DNA of 56,341 nucleotides from Myxococcaceae bacterium (GTDB lineage Bacteria > Myxococcota_A > Polyangia > Polyangiales > Ga0077539): contig SCUS01000194.1 in the NCBI GenBank assembly GCA_004297725.1, positions 1 through 56,341 on the forward strand, given 5' to 3'. Made by a program: the position numbers and the translations under genes. Of this stretch, positions 27,108 to 35,044 are shown one piece after another (positions within the stretch are counted from its first letter, which is position 1; every line of letters begins with the position of its first letter). The notes beneath the pieces were generated by a model. It did no database searches. It was not told the origin of the DNA and worked only from the letters and a program-made list of their open reading frames with translations.

Positions 27108-27251
27108 GGCGTTTGGGGCGGCGGATACCACACCCCCGCGGGCTTGTCGTGAGACCCCCCTCGAAGGAGCGCTGACGGAGACACTGGGAGCCGCTCCTCA
27201 GGGTGGATACGGGCTCGACGAGCGACGTAGTGCCATGCGAAGGAGAGCGCT

Positions 27252-28835
27252 GTGATGTCGGTCTGCGCCAACTGCAAGAGCGAGCTCGACCCCGACACGG
27301 GAGAGTGCTTCGACTGCGGTCGAACCCAGAACCTCTCGGTGCGCCCGGACCCCTTCCTGGGCCGCACGGTGGGCAACCTGGTGCTGGTCTACAAGATCGG
27401 CGAGGGGGCCATGGGCGCGGTCTACCGCGCGGCGCACCAGACCCTGAAGACCGCCTATGCGGTGAAGATCCTTCAGTCGGCCTTCAGCGACGACGAGACC
27501 GTGGCCGAGCGCTTCCGCCGCGAGGCGCTCGCGTGCAGCCGGCTGCAGCACGAGAACGTGGTCTACGTGACGGACTTCGGCGCCGACCCGACGCTGGGGC
27601 TCTACCTGGTGATGGAGTTCGTCGACGGCCCATCGCTCGGCCAGATGCTGCGCCAGGGGCCGCTCGCCCCGGGCCGGGTGGGGCGCATCCTCGAGCAGGT
27701 GTGCGACGCGATGACCGCCGCGCACCGGCTGGACATCGTCCACCGCGACCTGAAGCCCGACAACATCCTGGTGTACCGCGACCCCGCGCGGCGCGACTTC
27801 GTGAAGGTCGTGGACTTCGGCATCGCGCGCATCCGCATGGCCGACGCCAGCGAGGAGCTCACCGCGTCGGGCACCACCGTGGGGACGATCCAGTACATGG
27901 CCCCCGAGCAGCTGCTCAACCGCCCCGGCTCGGTGGGCGCGTGGAGCGACATCTACGCCCTCGGGGTGATCGCCTTCGAGATGCTCACCGGCGCCCGCCC
28001 CTTCGCCGCCAGCTCGATGCTCGAGCTCGCGGTGAAGCACGCCACGGTGGCCCCGCCGCTGGTCTCGGCCTCACGGCCGGAGCTGGCCGGCTCGCGCCTC
28101 GAGGCGCTGGTGGGCGCGATGCTGGCCAAGGAGCCCGCCGACCGGCCCGCGTCGATGGAGGCGGTGCGCGAGGCGCTGACCGCGGCGGTCGCCGAGCTGG
28201 TCTCCCGGGGCGTCCCCGGCGCGTCGTACCCGTCGTCGCTGCGCACCACCTCGCGGCCCTCGATGCCCGCGGTGGGCCAGGAGAGCGAGGCCCCGTCGAT
28301 GCCGGTGATCTCCACGGCGCCCAGCTCGCCCAGCACCCCCTCGCTGAGGGTTCGCTCGCTGGTGCAGCGCATCCGCGAGGAGGGCAACGACTCGGCGGTG
28401 GCGACGCTGCTGGCCTCGCTGCCGGGGGTCGACGCCATCAGCGGCGAGGCGCTGACCATGGCGCTCTGGGGGGTGCTCCAGCAGGAGGTGCTCGACGCGC
28501 CCATCGGGTCCGCGAGGCTGGCGCAGACCTGCGAGCACCTGGGGATGCTCATCGGCGCGGTGCTCGAGGGCAACGAGGGCCCGTCGCCCTCGGAGGCGCA
28601 GCAGCGGGTGTTTCGCGCGCTGCGCAACGTGCTCTCGCTGGCCGACAAAGATCGCCGGGCGCAGGTGATCGAGGCGCTGCGGCCGTGGTCCGAGCACCCG
28701 CTCTTCCCGGCCGACATCGTGCCGAAGGAGGACCGTCGCAGCCTGATGGAGAAGCTGAGCGCGCCGCTGAGCGGCGAGTCGATCCGCTCGCTGCTCACGC
28801 ACCGCATCGAGCTGTTCGGGGCGAAGAAGGACTGA
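27252..28835 (+). CDS. Ser/Thr protein kinase with N-terminal zinc ribbon
   Basis: The 527-residue protein has a CxxC-x10-CxxC zinc ribbon (C5, C8, C19, C22), then a Hanks-type kinase (about 44-300): glycine loop KIGEGAMGAVYRA, ATP lysine K72, HRDLKPDN at 164-171, DFG at 188-190, APEQ. There is no transmembrane segment, unlike PknB-type receptors. The C-terminal 170 residues are helical (VQRIREEGNDSAVATLLASL) and carry no family I know. GTG27252/ATG27255 follow AAGGAG. Myxobacteria have many such kinases. Substrate unknown. Confidence 0.93.
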   Translation: MMSVCANCKSELDPDTGECFDCGRTQNLSVRPDPFLGRTVGNLVLVYKIGEGAMGAVYRAAHQTLKTAYAVKILQSAFSDDETVAERFRREALACSRLQHENVVYVTDFGADPTLGLYLVMEFVDGPSLGQMLRQGPLAPGRVGRILEQVCDAMTAAHRLDIVHRDLKPDNILVYRDPARRDFVKVVDFGIARIRMADASEELTASGTTVGTIQYMAPEQLLNRPGSVGAWSDIYALGVIAFEMLTGARPFAASSMLELAVKHATVAPPLVSASRPELAGSRLEALVGAMLAKEPADRPASMEAVREALTAAVAELVSRGVPGASYPSSLRTTSRPSMPAVGQESEAPSMPVISTAPSSPSTPSLRVRSLVQRIREEGNDSAVATLLASLPGVDAISGEALTMALWGVLQQEVLDAPIGSARLAQTCEHLGMLIGAVLEGNEGPSPSEAQQRVFRALRNVLSLADKDRRAQVIEALRPWSEHPLFPADIVPKEDRRSLMEKLSAPLSGESIRSLLTHRIELFGAKKD

Positions 28836-28837
28836 GA

Positions 28838-28857
28838 GGGGCCCCGAACGGAGCCCC
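28838..28857. terminator. Hairpin between convergent genes
   Basis: GGGGCCCC and GGAGCCCC pair with one mismatch around GAAC, three bases past the kinase stop and 14 bases before the end of the facing lipoprotein gene. There is no clear T-run, so it may work for either strand or with Rho. Confidence 0.45.
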
Positions 28858-28871
28858 CCCCTTCCACAGGG

Positions 28872-31250
28872 TCAGTTCACCGGACCGCGAACGCGCGTGG
28901 CGTTGTTGCCGCCGGTCCAGGTGACCGTCGCGCCGTTGAGCGCGACGGCGTTGCCCGCGGCGCCGCCCGCCATGCCGGTGCCGCCGAGGTTGCCGTCGCC
29001 TCCGCGAGCGCCCGGGAGGCCGGGGCCGCCGCCTGCGCCGCCCGTCCCGCCGATGCCTCGGCCGCCGGAGAACTGGCTGGGGTAGGTGCCGCTGTTGCCG
29101 CCCACGCCGCCCGCTCCGCCCGCGGTGGCGGTGCCGGGAGAGCCCGCGGTACCGACCGGGTACTGTGCCCCGGAGAAGGCCGGCCCGCCGGGGCCGCCGG
29201 GGCCCACGATGGTGCCCGCGCCGCCGCCGCCGCCGCCGCCGCCGCCGAGGACGTTGGTGACCGTCGCCATCGCGCCGCCGCCGCCGCCGCCTCCGCCGCC
29301 CCAGATGTTTCCGTCGGTGTTGTCGATCACCAGCGGAACCGTCGTGGAGATGGCCGCTCCGCCCGGCGCCCCTGCGCTCTGCGGGTTGGGCGAGCTGTTG
29401 ATGAACCCGCCGCCGCTGCCGCCCGCGCCGCCTGCGCCGGTGATGGTCCCGTGGTTGACGATGCGAAGCTCGGAGCCCGGTCGAAGGGCGCCCGACACGA
29501 AGGCCGGGGCCGAGGGGCTGGTGGAGCTCACCACCACGCCGGGGTTGACCGTCACCTGCACCACCCTCGGGATCATCGGCGCCCCCGCCTGCAGGAACAC
29601 GTTGTACCCCGTGGTGTTGCCCGCGATGGTGAGCTCGATCACGACGGGAGCGCAGGTGACGCCGTCGCCCGTGAACGCCGTGTTGCAGGTGCAGGTGCGC
29701 CCGCCGACGGTGTTCCGGCAGGTGGCGTTGGTGCTGCAGCCGCCGTTGCCGGTGAGGCACTCGTCGACGTCCATGCACGCGCGCCCGCTGCCCGCGTAGC
29801 CCGTGTTGCACGCGCAGACCCCGGTCAGGCCCTCGCTGACCCGGCAGGCCGCGTTGGTGTCGCACGACACGCCGCAGGCGCCGCAGTGGGCGCTGCTGCT
29901 GGTCAGGTCGACCTCGCAGCCGTTGAGGGGGTTGCCGTCGCAGTCGCCGCGGCCCCGGGTGCATCGCAGCACGCACGCGCCGGTGGTGCAGGTGGAGGTT
30001 CCGCCGACGTTGCTGCAGGCCCGGCCGCAGCTCCCGCAGTTGGCCGAGTCGACGCGCACGTCGACCTCGCAGCCGGTGGCCGGGTTGCTGTCGCAGTCGG
30101 CGTAGCCCGCGGTGCAGACCGACGAGCACGATCCGGCGACGCAGACCGGAGCCGCGTTGGGGGTGGCCGGGCAGCGGTTGCCGCACGCGCCGCAGTGGCT
30201 CACGGAGACCGGCAGGTCGGTCTCGCAGCCGTTGGTGGCGTTGCCGTCGCAGTCGCCGAAGCCCGTCGCGCAGGAGCCGACGGTGCACACGCCCGCCACG
30301 CAGGCCGCGGTCGCGTTGGCCGGGGCGCAGCGGGCCCCGCAGGCGCCGCAGTGCGAGGCGCTGGTGCGGGTGTCGACCTCGCAGCCGTTGGAGGCGTCGC
30401 CGTCGCAGTCCGCGAAGCCCGCCGCGCAGGCGTAGGCGCAGGCGCCCGAGGTGCAGCTCGCGACGCTGTTGGGTCGCGGGGCGCAGGCCATGTTGCAGCC
30501 GCCGCAGTGGGCGGTGTCGCGAGAGGTGTCGGTCTCGCAGCCGTTGGCGGGAGAGGTGTCGCAGTCGCCGAAGGGGGCGACGCAGGTCGCGACGGTGCAG
30601 GTGCCGTTGCGGCAGAGGGGAGAGGCGTTGGCGACGGTGCAGCGCTGGTCGCAGGCGCCGCAGTGGGCGGTGTTGGTCTGCGCGTCGATGCAGGCGCCGG
30701 AGCAGCAGGTCTGCGAGGCGGGGCAGGCGCGTCCGGCGTTGCAGCCGGCGACGCAGAGGTTGCCGACGCAGAGGGTTCCGGAGGGGCAGTGGTCGTCGGT
30801 GAGGCACTCGACGCAGGCGCGGGTGGTGGTGTCGCAGCGGCGCGACCCGGTGGCGCCGCCGTCGGTCGAGGCGCCCATGCAGGCCGCGTCGTCGCGGCAG
30901 CCGGGGGCGCAGGCGTTGGTGGCGCCGACGCAGTACTGGCCCGCGGGGCAGCGGTCGCTGGCGGGGGTGCAGGTCACGCAGCGCCCGGAGGCGACGTCGC
31001 AGGCGGGGCCGCCGGGGTTGCCGGCGCAGTCGGAGTCCTGGGCGCAGCGCGAGGGACCGGTGTCCGCGGGACCGGTGTCCGCGGGACCGGTGTCCGCGGG
31101 GCCGGTGTCGACGGCGACGTCGAAGGCGCCGAGGTCGGTGGGGCCGAGGTCGGTTCCGGCGTCGGGGCCGCCGACGACCGACAGGTTGCCGCTGCAGGCG
31201 GCGAGCGAGAGCGCGGTCATCAGCAGGGCGAGGCGGGAGACAGGACGCAT
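28872..31250 (-). CDS. Large Cys-rich lipoprotein with EGF-like and glycine-rich domains
   Basis: The 792-residue protein starts at ATG31250 (GAGGT five bases upstream). Lipobox LSLAAC; linker with four ADTGP units; then about eight HCGACG-type modules alternating with DCDGDxxNGCEVD (about 70-490). One EGF-like calcium-binding module follows (DVDECLTGNGGCSTNATC). A beta domain precedes a C-terminal Gly-rich region (about 600-785) with two runs of nine glycines and many GGxGG motifs. It resembles a stalk-and-tip surface adhesin. The Gly-rich part recalls polyglycine-II folds of phage tail adhesins. Function is not established. Confidence 0.8.
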   Translation of the reverse strand: MRPVSRLALLMTALSLAACSGNLSVVGGPDAGTDLGPTDLGAFDVAVDTGPADTGPADTGPADTGPSRCAQDSDCAGNPGGPACDVASGRCVTCTPASDRCPAGQYCVGATNACAPGCRDDAACMGASTDGGATGSRRCDTTTRACVECLTDDHCPSGTLCVGNLCVAGCNAGRACPASQTCCSGACIDAQTNTAHCGACDQRCTVANASPLCRNGTCTVATCVAPFGDCDTSPANGCETDTSRDTAHCGGCNMACAPRPNSVASCTSGACAYACAAGFADCDGDASNGCEVDTRTSASHCGACGARCAPANATAACVAGVCTVGSCATGFGDCDGNATNGCETDLPVSVSHCGACGNRCPATPNAAPVCVAGSCSSVCTAGYADCDSNPATGCEVDVRVDSANCGSCGRACSNVGGTSTCTTGACVLRCTRGRGDCDGNPLNGCEVDLTSSSAHCGACGVSCDTNAACRVSEGLTGVCACNTGYAGSGRACMDVDECLTGNGGCSTNATCRNTVGGRTCTCNTAFTGDGVTCAPVVIELTIAGNTTGYNVFLQAGAPMIPRVVQVTVNPGVVVSSTSPSAPAFVSGALRPGSELRIVNHGTITGAGGAGGSGGGFINSSPNPQSAGAPGGAAISTTVPLVIDNTDGNIWGGGGGGGGGAMATVTNVLGGGGGGGGGAGTIVGPGGPGGPAFSGAQYPVGTAGSPGTATAGGAGGVGGNSGTYPSQFSGGRGIGGTGGAGGGPGLPGARGGDGNLGGTGMAGGAAGNAVALNGATVTWTGGNNATRVRGPVN
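31053..31112. repeat. 15-bp tandem repeats (linker coding)
   Basis: Four 15-base units GGGACCGGTGTCCGC, the last slightly diverged, encode ADTGP in the linker of the large lipoprotein. Confidence 0.85.
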
Positions 31251-31341
31251 CGGTGACCTCATAGGGTGTGGAGAGGACACCGCGCACCGGACGGCGGTCA
31301 ACGGGCAAGCGTGCGCGAGATCAGTGGGCTCGGCGCCGCGA

Positions 31342-31702
31342 AGCGACCGACCACGCCAGCCCAGCGCGGCCTCGCCCGGAGGGGAGCGACCGCGAGGCGT
31401 CGGTGGGGATATCCCCGGTACGACCGCGAGGCGTCGGTAACCAGAGCCAGACCCTGAGCGTTAGCGAGGGGGAGAGCCCTCTACCGTGGTCAGTACGCGT
31501 CCGGAATCTCCGATGATTCCCGCGAGAAACGCAACGTTCGGAGAGCCACGCTGACGACGGTAGCGGGCTCTCCCCCTCGCTAACGCTCAGGGTCTGGCTC
31601 TGGTTACCGACGCCTCGCGGTCGTACCGGGGATATCCCCACCGACGCCTCGCGGTCGCTCCCCTCCGGGCGAGGCCGCACTGAGTGGGCGTGGTCGGTCG
31701 CT
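31342..31702. repeat. 361-bp near-perfect palindrome, copy B of the dispersed family
   Basis: Arms of about 153 bases (31342-31494 and 31550-31702) are inverted copies with only a few differences, around a 55-base spacer. Each arm holds, from outside in, a GGCCTCGCCCGGAGGGGAG segment, two copies of CGACCGCGAGGCGTCGGT, the palindrome GGGGATATCCCC, then AGAGCCAGACCCTGAGCG and TTAGCGAGGGGGAGAGCC. The spacer aligns in reverse with the interior of copy A. As RNA it would form a very long hairpin. It fills most of the 524-base gap 31251-31774. The flanks 31251-31341 and 31703-31744 show no gene. Confidence 0.9.
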
Positions 31703-31744
31703 CCCCGTCGCTCCACCGCTCCTGCGGGGGGCCCCGTGACGTCG

Positions 31745-31760
31745 TGGCACGTACGGTGCG
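31745..31760 (+). promoter_or_regulatory. Candidate sigma54 (-24/-12) promoter
   Basis: TGGCACGTACGGTGCG matches the sigma54 consensus TGGCACG-N4-TTGCW in 11 of 12 defined positions up to the GC, with correct GG-GC spacing. It faces the gene at 31775. The predicted start would fall only about five bases before ATG31775. Confidence 0.4.
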
Positions 31761-31774
31761 ATGTGTGCCCCACC

Positions 31775-32575
31775 ATGCGCACGCTCCACGTCGCTCCGTC
31801 GCTCTGCTTCTCGCTGCTCCTCGCGACCTCGTCGGCCGTCGCGCAGACCGTCGGGGCGCCGACGACCGCTCCGTGGCAGGGCGAGGCGCCACCCTCGGCG
31901 GCTCCTGCGGCCAGCGCGGCGGACGACGACGCCGAGGTGCGCGCGATGGAGCGCCTGCTCGCGACGATCGAGGCCGACGCCCGTCAGCGAAGGGTGCTCG
32001 GCCTCGCGGTCGGCCTCGGCGGAGGCGCCGCGGTGACCGGCTTCGGAACATGGATGTCGGTCCGCCATGACGACCGCTCGTGGGAGAGCAACTGGGGGCT
32101 GTACGTCATCGGAGCGGGCGCCGGGATGATGCTGGGCGGCGTGCTCACCGCCGTGCTGCCGTCGTACCTTCACGAGCTGGGCGACACGTGGCGACGCTCC
32201 GCCGAGCTGCCGGTCGCCGCCCGCCTCGGCCGCTTCGGCGCGACGCTCGACGAGCTCGCCGATCAGGCGCGCACCGGGCGGCGCACGTCGGGGTGGCTCG
32301 CCCTCGGGCTCGGCGCGGCGATGGTCGTCGGCGCCGGGGTCGTCTACGGGGTCGGCGACGACTCGACGACGAACAGCGCCTGGGCGGGGATCTTCGGGCT
32401 GGGCGGGGCCTTCCTGATGGCGAGCAGCATCCCGACGCTGACGATCCCGTCGCCGGTCGAGCACGCGAGGATGTTCTGGCGCGGGGGCGCGGCGAGGCCG
32501 TCGGTGCAGCTCGCGGGGGTGTCCGTGCTGCCGACCCGAGGCGGCGCGCTGGGCGGCGTGTCGCTGGTGTTTTGA
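31775..32575 (+). CDS. Signal-peptide protein with hydrophobic segments
   Basis: The 266-residue protein has an N-terminal signal peptide (APSLCFSLLLATSSAVAQ, cleavage after VAQ or AVA), then a Pro/Ala-rich stretch. Four hydrophobic segments follow, near RRVLGLAVGLGGGAAVTGFG, LYVIGAGAGMMLGGVLTAVL, SGWLALGLGAAMVVGAGVVY and IFGLGGAFLMASSIP. The two pairs look like duplicated hairpins. I infer an inner-membrane or envelope protein; no family recognised. It starts 72 bases after the large palindrome and behind a sigma54-like site. Confidence 0.7.
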   Translation: MRTLHVAPSLCFSLLLATSSAVAQTVGAPTTAPWQGEAPPSAAPAASAADDDAEVRAMERLLATIEADARQRRVLGLAVGLGGGAAVTGFGTWMSVRHDDRSWESNWGLYVIGAGAGMMLGGVLTAVLPSYLHELGDTWRRSAELPVAARLGRFGATLDELADQARTGRRTSGWLALGLGAAMVVGAGVVYGVGDDSTTNSAWAGIFGLGGAFLMASSIPTLTIPSPVEHARMFWRGGAARPSVQLAGVSVLPTRGGALGGVSLVF

Positions 32576-32601
32576 GAGGAGGGGCCGTCGCCCCCCCTCT
32601 C
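32574..32601. terminator. Strong hairpin between convergent genes
   Basis: GAGAGGAGGGGC (32574-32585) and GCCCCCCCTCTC (32590-32601) form a 12-bp stem with one mismatch and a CGTC loop. It starts inside the stop codon of the 31775 gene and ends three bases before the end of der. No T-run, but the position fits a bidirectional terminator. Confidence 0.55.
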
Positions 32602-32603
32602 CC

Positions 32604-34034
32604 TCAGCGCCCGCGGCGGGGCTTGTTCGCCTGCATCGCGGGCTTCGGCGGGCCCGACAGGTCATCCCGCTTGCGCTTCGCCCGGAAGCTCACCCGCACC
32701 GGGACCGCCTCGAAGCCGAAGTGCTCCCGCAGCTGGTTCTGCATGTAGCGCGCGTAGCTCTCGGCCATCGCCTCGATGTAGTTCACCACCGCGGCGAAGC
32801 GCGGCGGGTGCGTGCCCACCTGGCTGATGTAGTAGATGCGCGGCGACCGGCCCGCGTGCACGGGCGGCGGGTGCTTCTGGATCACCTCCTCGAAGAAGCG
32901 GTTGACCTCGCCGGTGCCGATGCGCTTGCCGTGCGACTCCCACGCGCGGTCGACCATCGCCAGCAGGTTGCTCGTCCCCCGGCCCGCCTTCGCGGACATC
33001 TTCATGATCGGGATCCACGGCGCGAAGGTCAGCTTGCGGTGCGCCTCGGCCACCGCCTTGCGCTCCGCCGCCATGTCGACCTTGTCGACCTTGTTGAGCC
33101 CGAGGATCACCGCGCGACCCCGCTCTTCAGCGAGGGCGATGAGCCTCAGGTCCTGGTCCGAGAGGTTCTCGGTCACGTCGAGCAGCACCACGACCACGTC
33201 GCAGCGCTCCATCGCCCGGATGGCCTGCATCACGCTGGTCATCTCCACCGGCGCCGACACCGAGCGCTTGCGCCGGATGCCCGCCGTGTCGACGAAGACG
33301 TACTGCTTGTCGCCCTTGGTCACGAGCGTGTCGATGGCGTCGCGGGTCGTGCCCGGCACGTCCGTCACCAGCAGCCGCTCGGTGCCGATGAGCTTGTTGA
33401 TGAGCGAGCTCTTGCCCGCGTTGGGCCTCCCCACCACCGCCACGCGCGCCACGTTCTCATCCAGCGGAACGTCCTCCGCCGTGTCCTCGGGCATCAGCTT
33501 CTCGAGCGCGGCGTCGAGCTCCACCAGCCCCCGTCCGTGCAGCGCGCTCACCGCGATCACCTGGTCGGCGCCGGCGCGGTACAGCTCCATCGCCTCCATG
33601 GCGCGCGAGGCGCTGTCGGCCTTGTTGGCCAGGTAGATCACCGGCCTGCCCGCCTTGCGAAGCAGCTTGAGCGCCTCGTGGTCGGCCTCGGTGAGGGGCA
33701 CCGTGCCGTCGGCCACGAAGATCACCAGGTCGGCCTCGGCCACGGCCAGCTTCACCTGGTCGCGCACGCCGGACATCATCGCGTCCTTGGCGTCGTGCTC
33801 GAAGCCCCCGGTGTCGACCAGCACGTAGGCCCGGCCGCGCACCTCGGCGTCGGCGAAGTGCCGGTCGCGCGTCACGCCCGGCTCGTCCTGCACGATCGCC
33901 AGGTGCTTGCCCACCAGGCGGTTGAAGAGGGTGCTCTTGCCCACGTTGGGCCGACCCACGATGGCCACCAGCGGGCGGTTGCCGCGGGCGACCCGAACCT
34001 CTGCGGGCAGCTCTGCCCGATCGCTGCGGCTCAT
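32604..34034 (-). CDS. der: Ribosome-assembly GTPase Der (EngA)
   Basis: The 476-residue protein has the diagnostic tandem GTPase domains: first G1 GRPNVGKS at 27-34 with DTGG and NKAD, second G1 GRPNAGKS at 202-209 with DTAG and NKVD. A KH-like C-terminal domain ends with a basic tail (KPRRGR). Der is essential for 50S subunit maturation. ATG34034 overlaps the era stop by four bases (ATGA), so start and coupling agree. A longer frame to 34121 would run into era. Confidence 0.95.
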   Translation of the reverse strand: MSRSDRAELPAEVRVARGNRPLVAIVGRPNVGKSTLFNRLVGKHLAIVQDEPGVTRDRHFADAEVRGRAYVLVDTGGFEHDAKDAMMSGVRDQVKLAVAEADLVIFVADGTVPLTEADHEALKLLRKAGRPVIYLANKADSASRAMEAMELYRAGADQVIAVSALHGRGLVELDAALEKLMPEDTAEDVPLDENVARVAVVGRPNAGKSSLINKLIGTERLLVTDVPGTTRDAIDTLVTKGDKQYVFVDTAGIRRKRSVSAPVEMTSVMQAIRAMERCDVVVVLLDVTENLSDQDLRLIALAEERGRAVILGLNKVDKVDMAAERKAVAEAHRKLTFAPWIPIMKMSAKAGRGTSNLLAMVDRAWESHGKRIGTGEVNRFFEEVIQKHPPPVHAGRSPRIYYISQVGTHPPRFAAVVNYIEAMAESYARYMQNQLREHFGFEAVPVRVSFRAKRKRDDLSGPPKPAMQANKPRRGR

Positions 34035-34984
34035 TTCGCGTCGCTCTTTTCTGCCTGCACGTACCCGAGGTTCTTCAGCGCGTCGGCGTTGCGCGTCCAG
34101 TCGGGCGTCACCTGCACCCACAGCTCGAGGAAGACCTGCTTGCCCAGAAACTGCTCGATGCTCGACCGCGCCCTCGCGCCGATCGCCTTGATGCGCTCGC
34201 CGCCAGCGCCCACCAGGATCTTCTTCTGCCCGTCGCGCTCCACGTGGATCGCCGCCCGGATGCGCGGCACCGTCGGCCGCTCGTCGTAGCTCTCGATCTC
34301 CACCGCGGTGACGTACGGCACCTCGGCGCCGGTCTCCCCGATGACCGCCTCGCGGATGCGCTCGGCCACGAAGTACTTCTCCGGCCGGTCGGTGAGCGTG
34401 TCGTCGGCGAAGAGCGCCGGGCCCTCCGGCAGCACCTCCACCAGCGCGCGCATCAGGTGCCCGATGCCGTCGTCCCTCTCCGCGGCGATGGGGACGATGG
34501 CGAAGTACTCTCGCTTCTTCGCGTAGGCCTCGATGAGCGGCAGCAGCGCCTCGCGGCTCTTCACCCGGTCGATCTTGTTGATCACCAGGAAGACCGGCTT
34601 GGTCACCCCCGCGAGGGCCTCGAGCACGTGCTCTTCCCGGCTGGGGCCCGCCATGCCGTCGCTGGCGTCGACGACCATGACCACCACGTCGGCCCCCTCG
34701 GCGGCGGCGCGGGCCTCGGCGTTCATGTACTCGCCCAGCTTGCGGTGCGGGCGGTGGATTCCAGGGGTGTCGACGATCACGAGCTGCGCCGGCAGGCCGA
34801 GGGGACGGGTGACCACCGCCATGACGCGGTCACGGGTGGTCTCCGGGCTGGGGGTGACGATGGAGAGGGACTCGCCTACGAGGGCGTTGAGGAGGGTGCT
34901 CTTGCCCACGTTGGGGCGGCCCACCAGCGCGACGTAGCCGGCGCGGGTGACGGGGAGAGCGTTCGATTCAGGGGTATCTGTCAT
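34031..34984 (-). CDS. era: Ribosome-assembly GTPase Era
   Basis: The 317-residue protein has a single GTPase domain (G1 GRPNVGKS at 22-29, DTPG at 72-75, NKID at 136-139) followed by a C-terminal type II KH domain (about 225-295) that binds the 3' end of 16S rRNA. It acts in 30S maturation. ATG34984 is the natural start. It is the first gene of an era-der unit, divergent from the FGE-like gene with 60 bases between starts. Confidence 0.96.
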   Translation of the reverse strand: MTDTPESNALPVTRAGYVALVGRPNVGKSTLLNALVGESLSIVTPSPETTRDRVMAVVTRPLGLPAQLVIVDTPGIHRPHRKLGEYMNAEARAAAEGADVVVMVVDASDGMAGPSREEHVLEALAGVTKPVFLVINKIDRVKSREALLPLIEAYAKKREYFAIVPIAAERDDGIGHLMRALVEVLPEGPALFADDTLTDRPEKYFVAERIREAVIGETGAEVPYVTAVEIESYDERPTVPRIRAAIHVERDGQKKILVGAGGERIKAIGARARSSIEQFLGKQVFLELWVQVTPDWTRNADALKNLGYVQAEKSDAK

Positions 34985-35044
34985 AGGGGCGGCGCTGCTT
35001 ATGCTGCATCCATCGGGTGTAAACAATCCCCCTATCACCCACGG

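Noticed and set aside
31266..32051. Two small proteins with near-identical ends (ARRRWGYPRYDREA) on opposite strands
   Set aside because: They are the two arms of the 361-bp palindrome read in opposite directions; there is no independent sign of coding.
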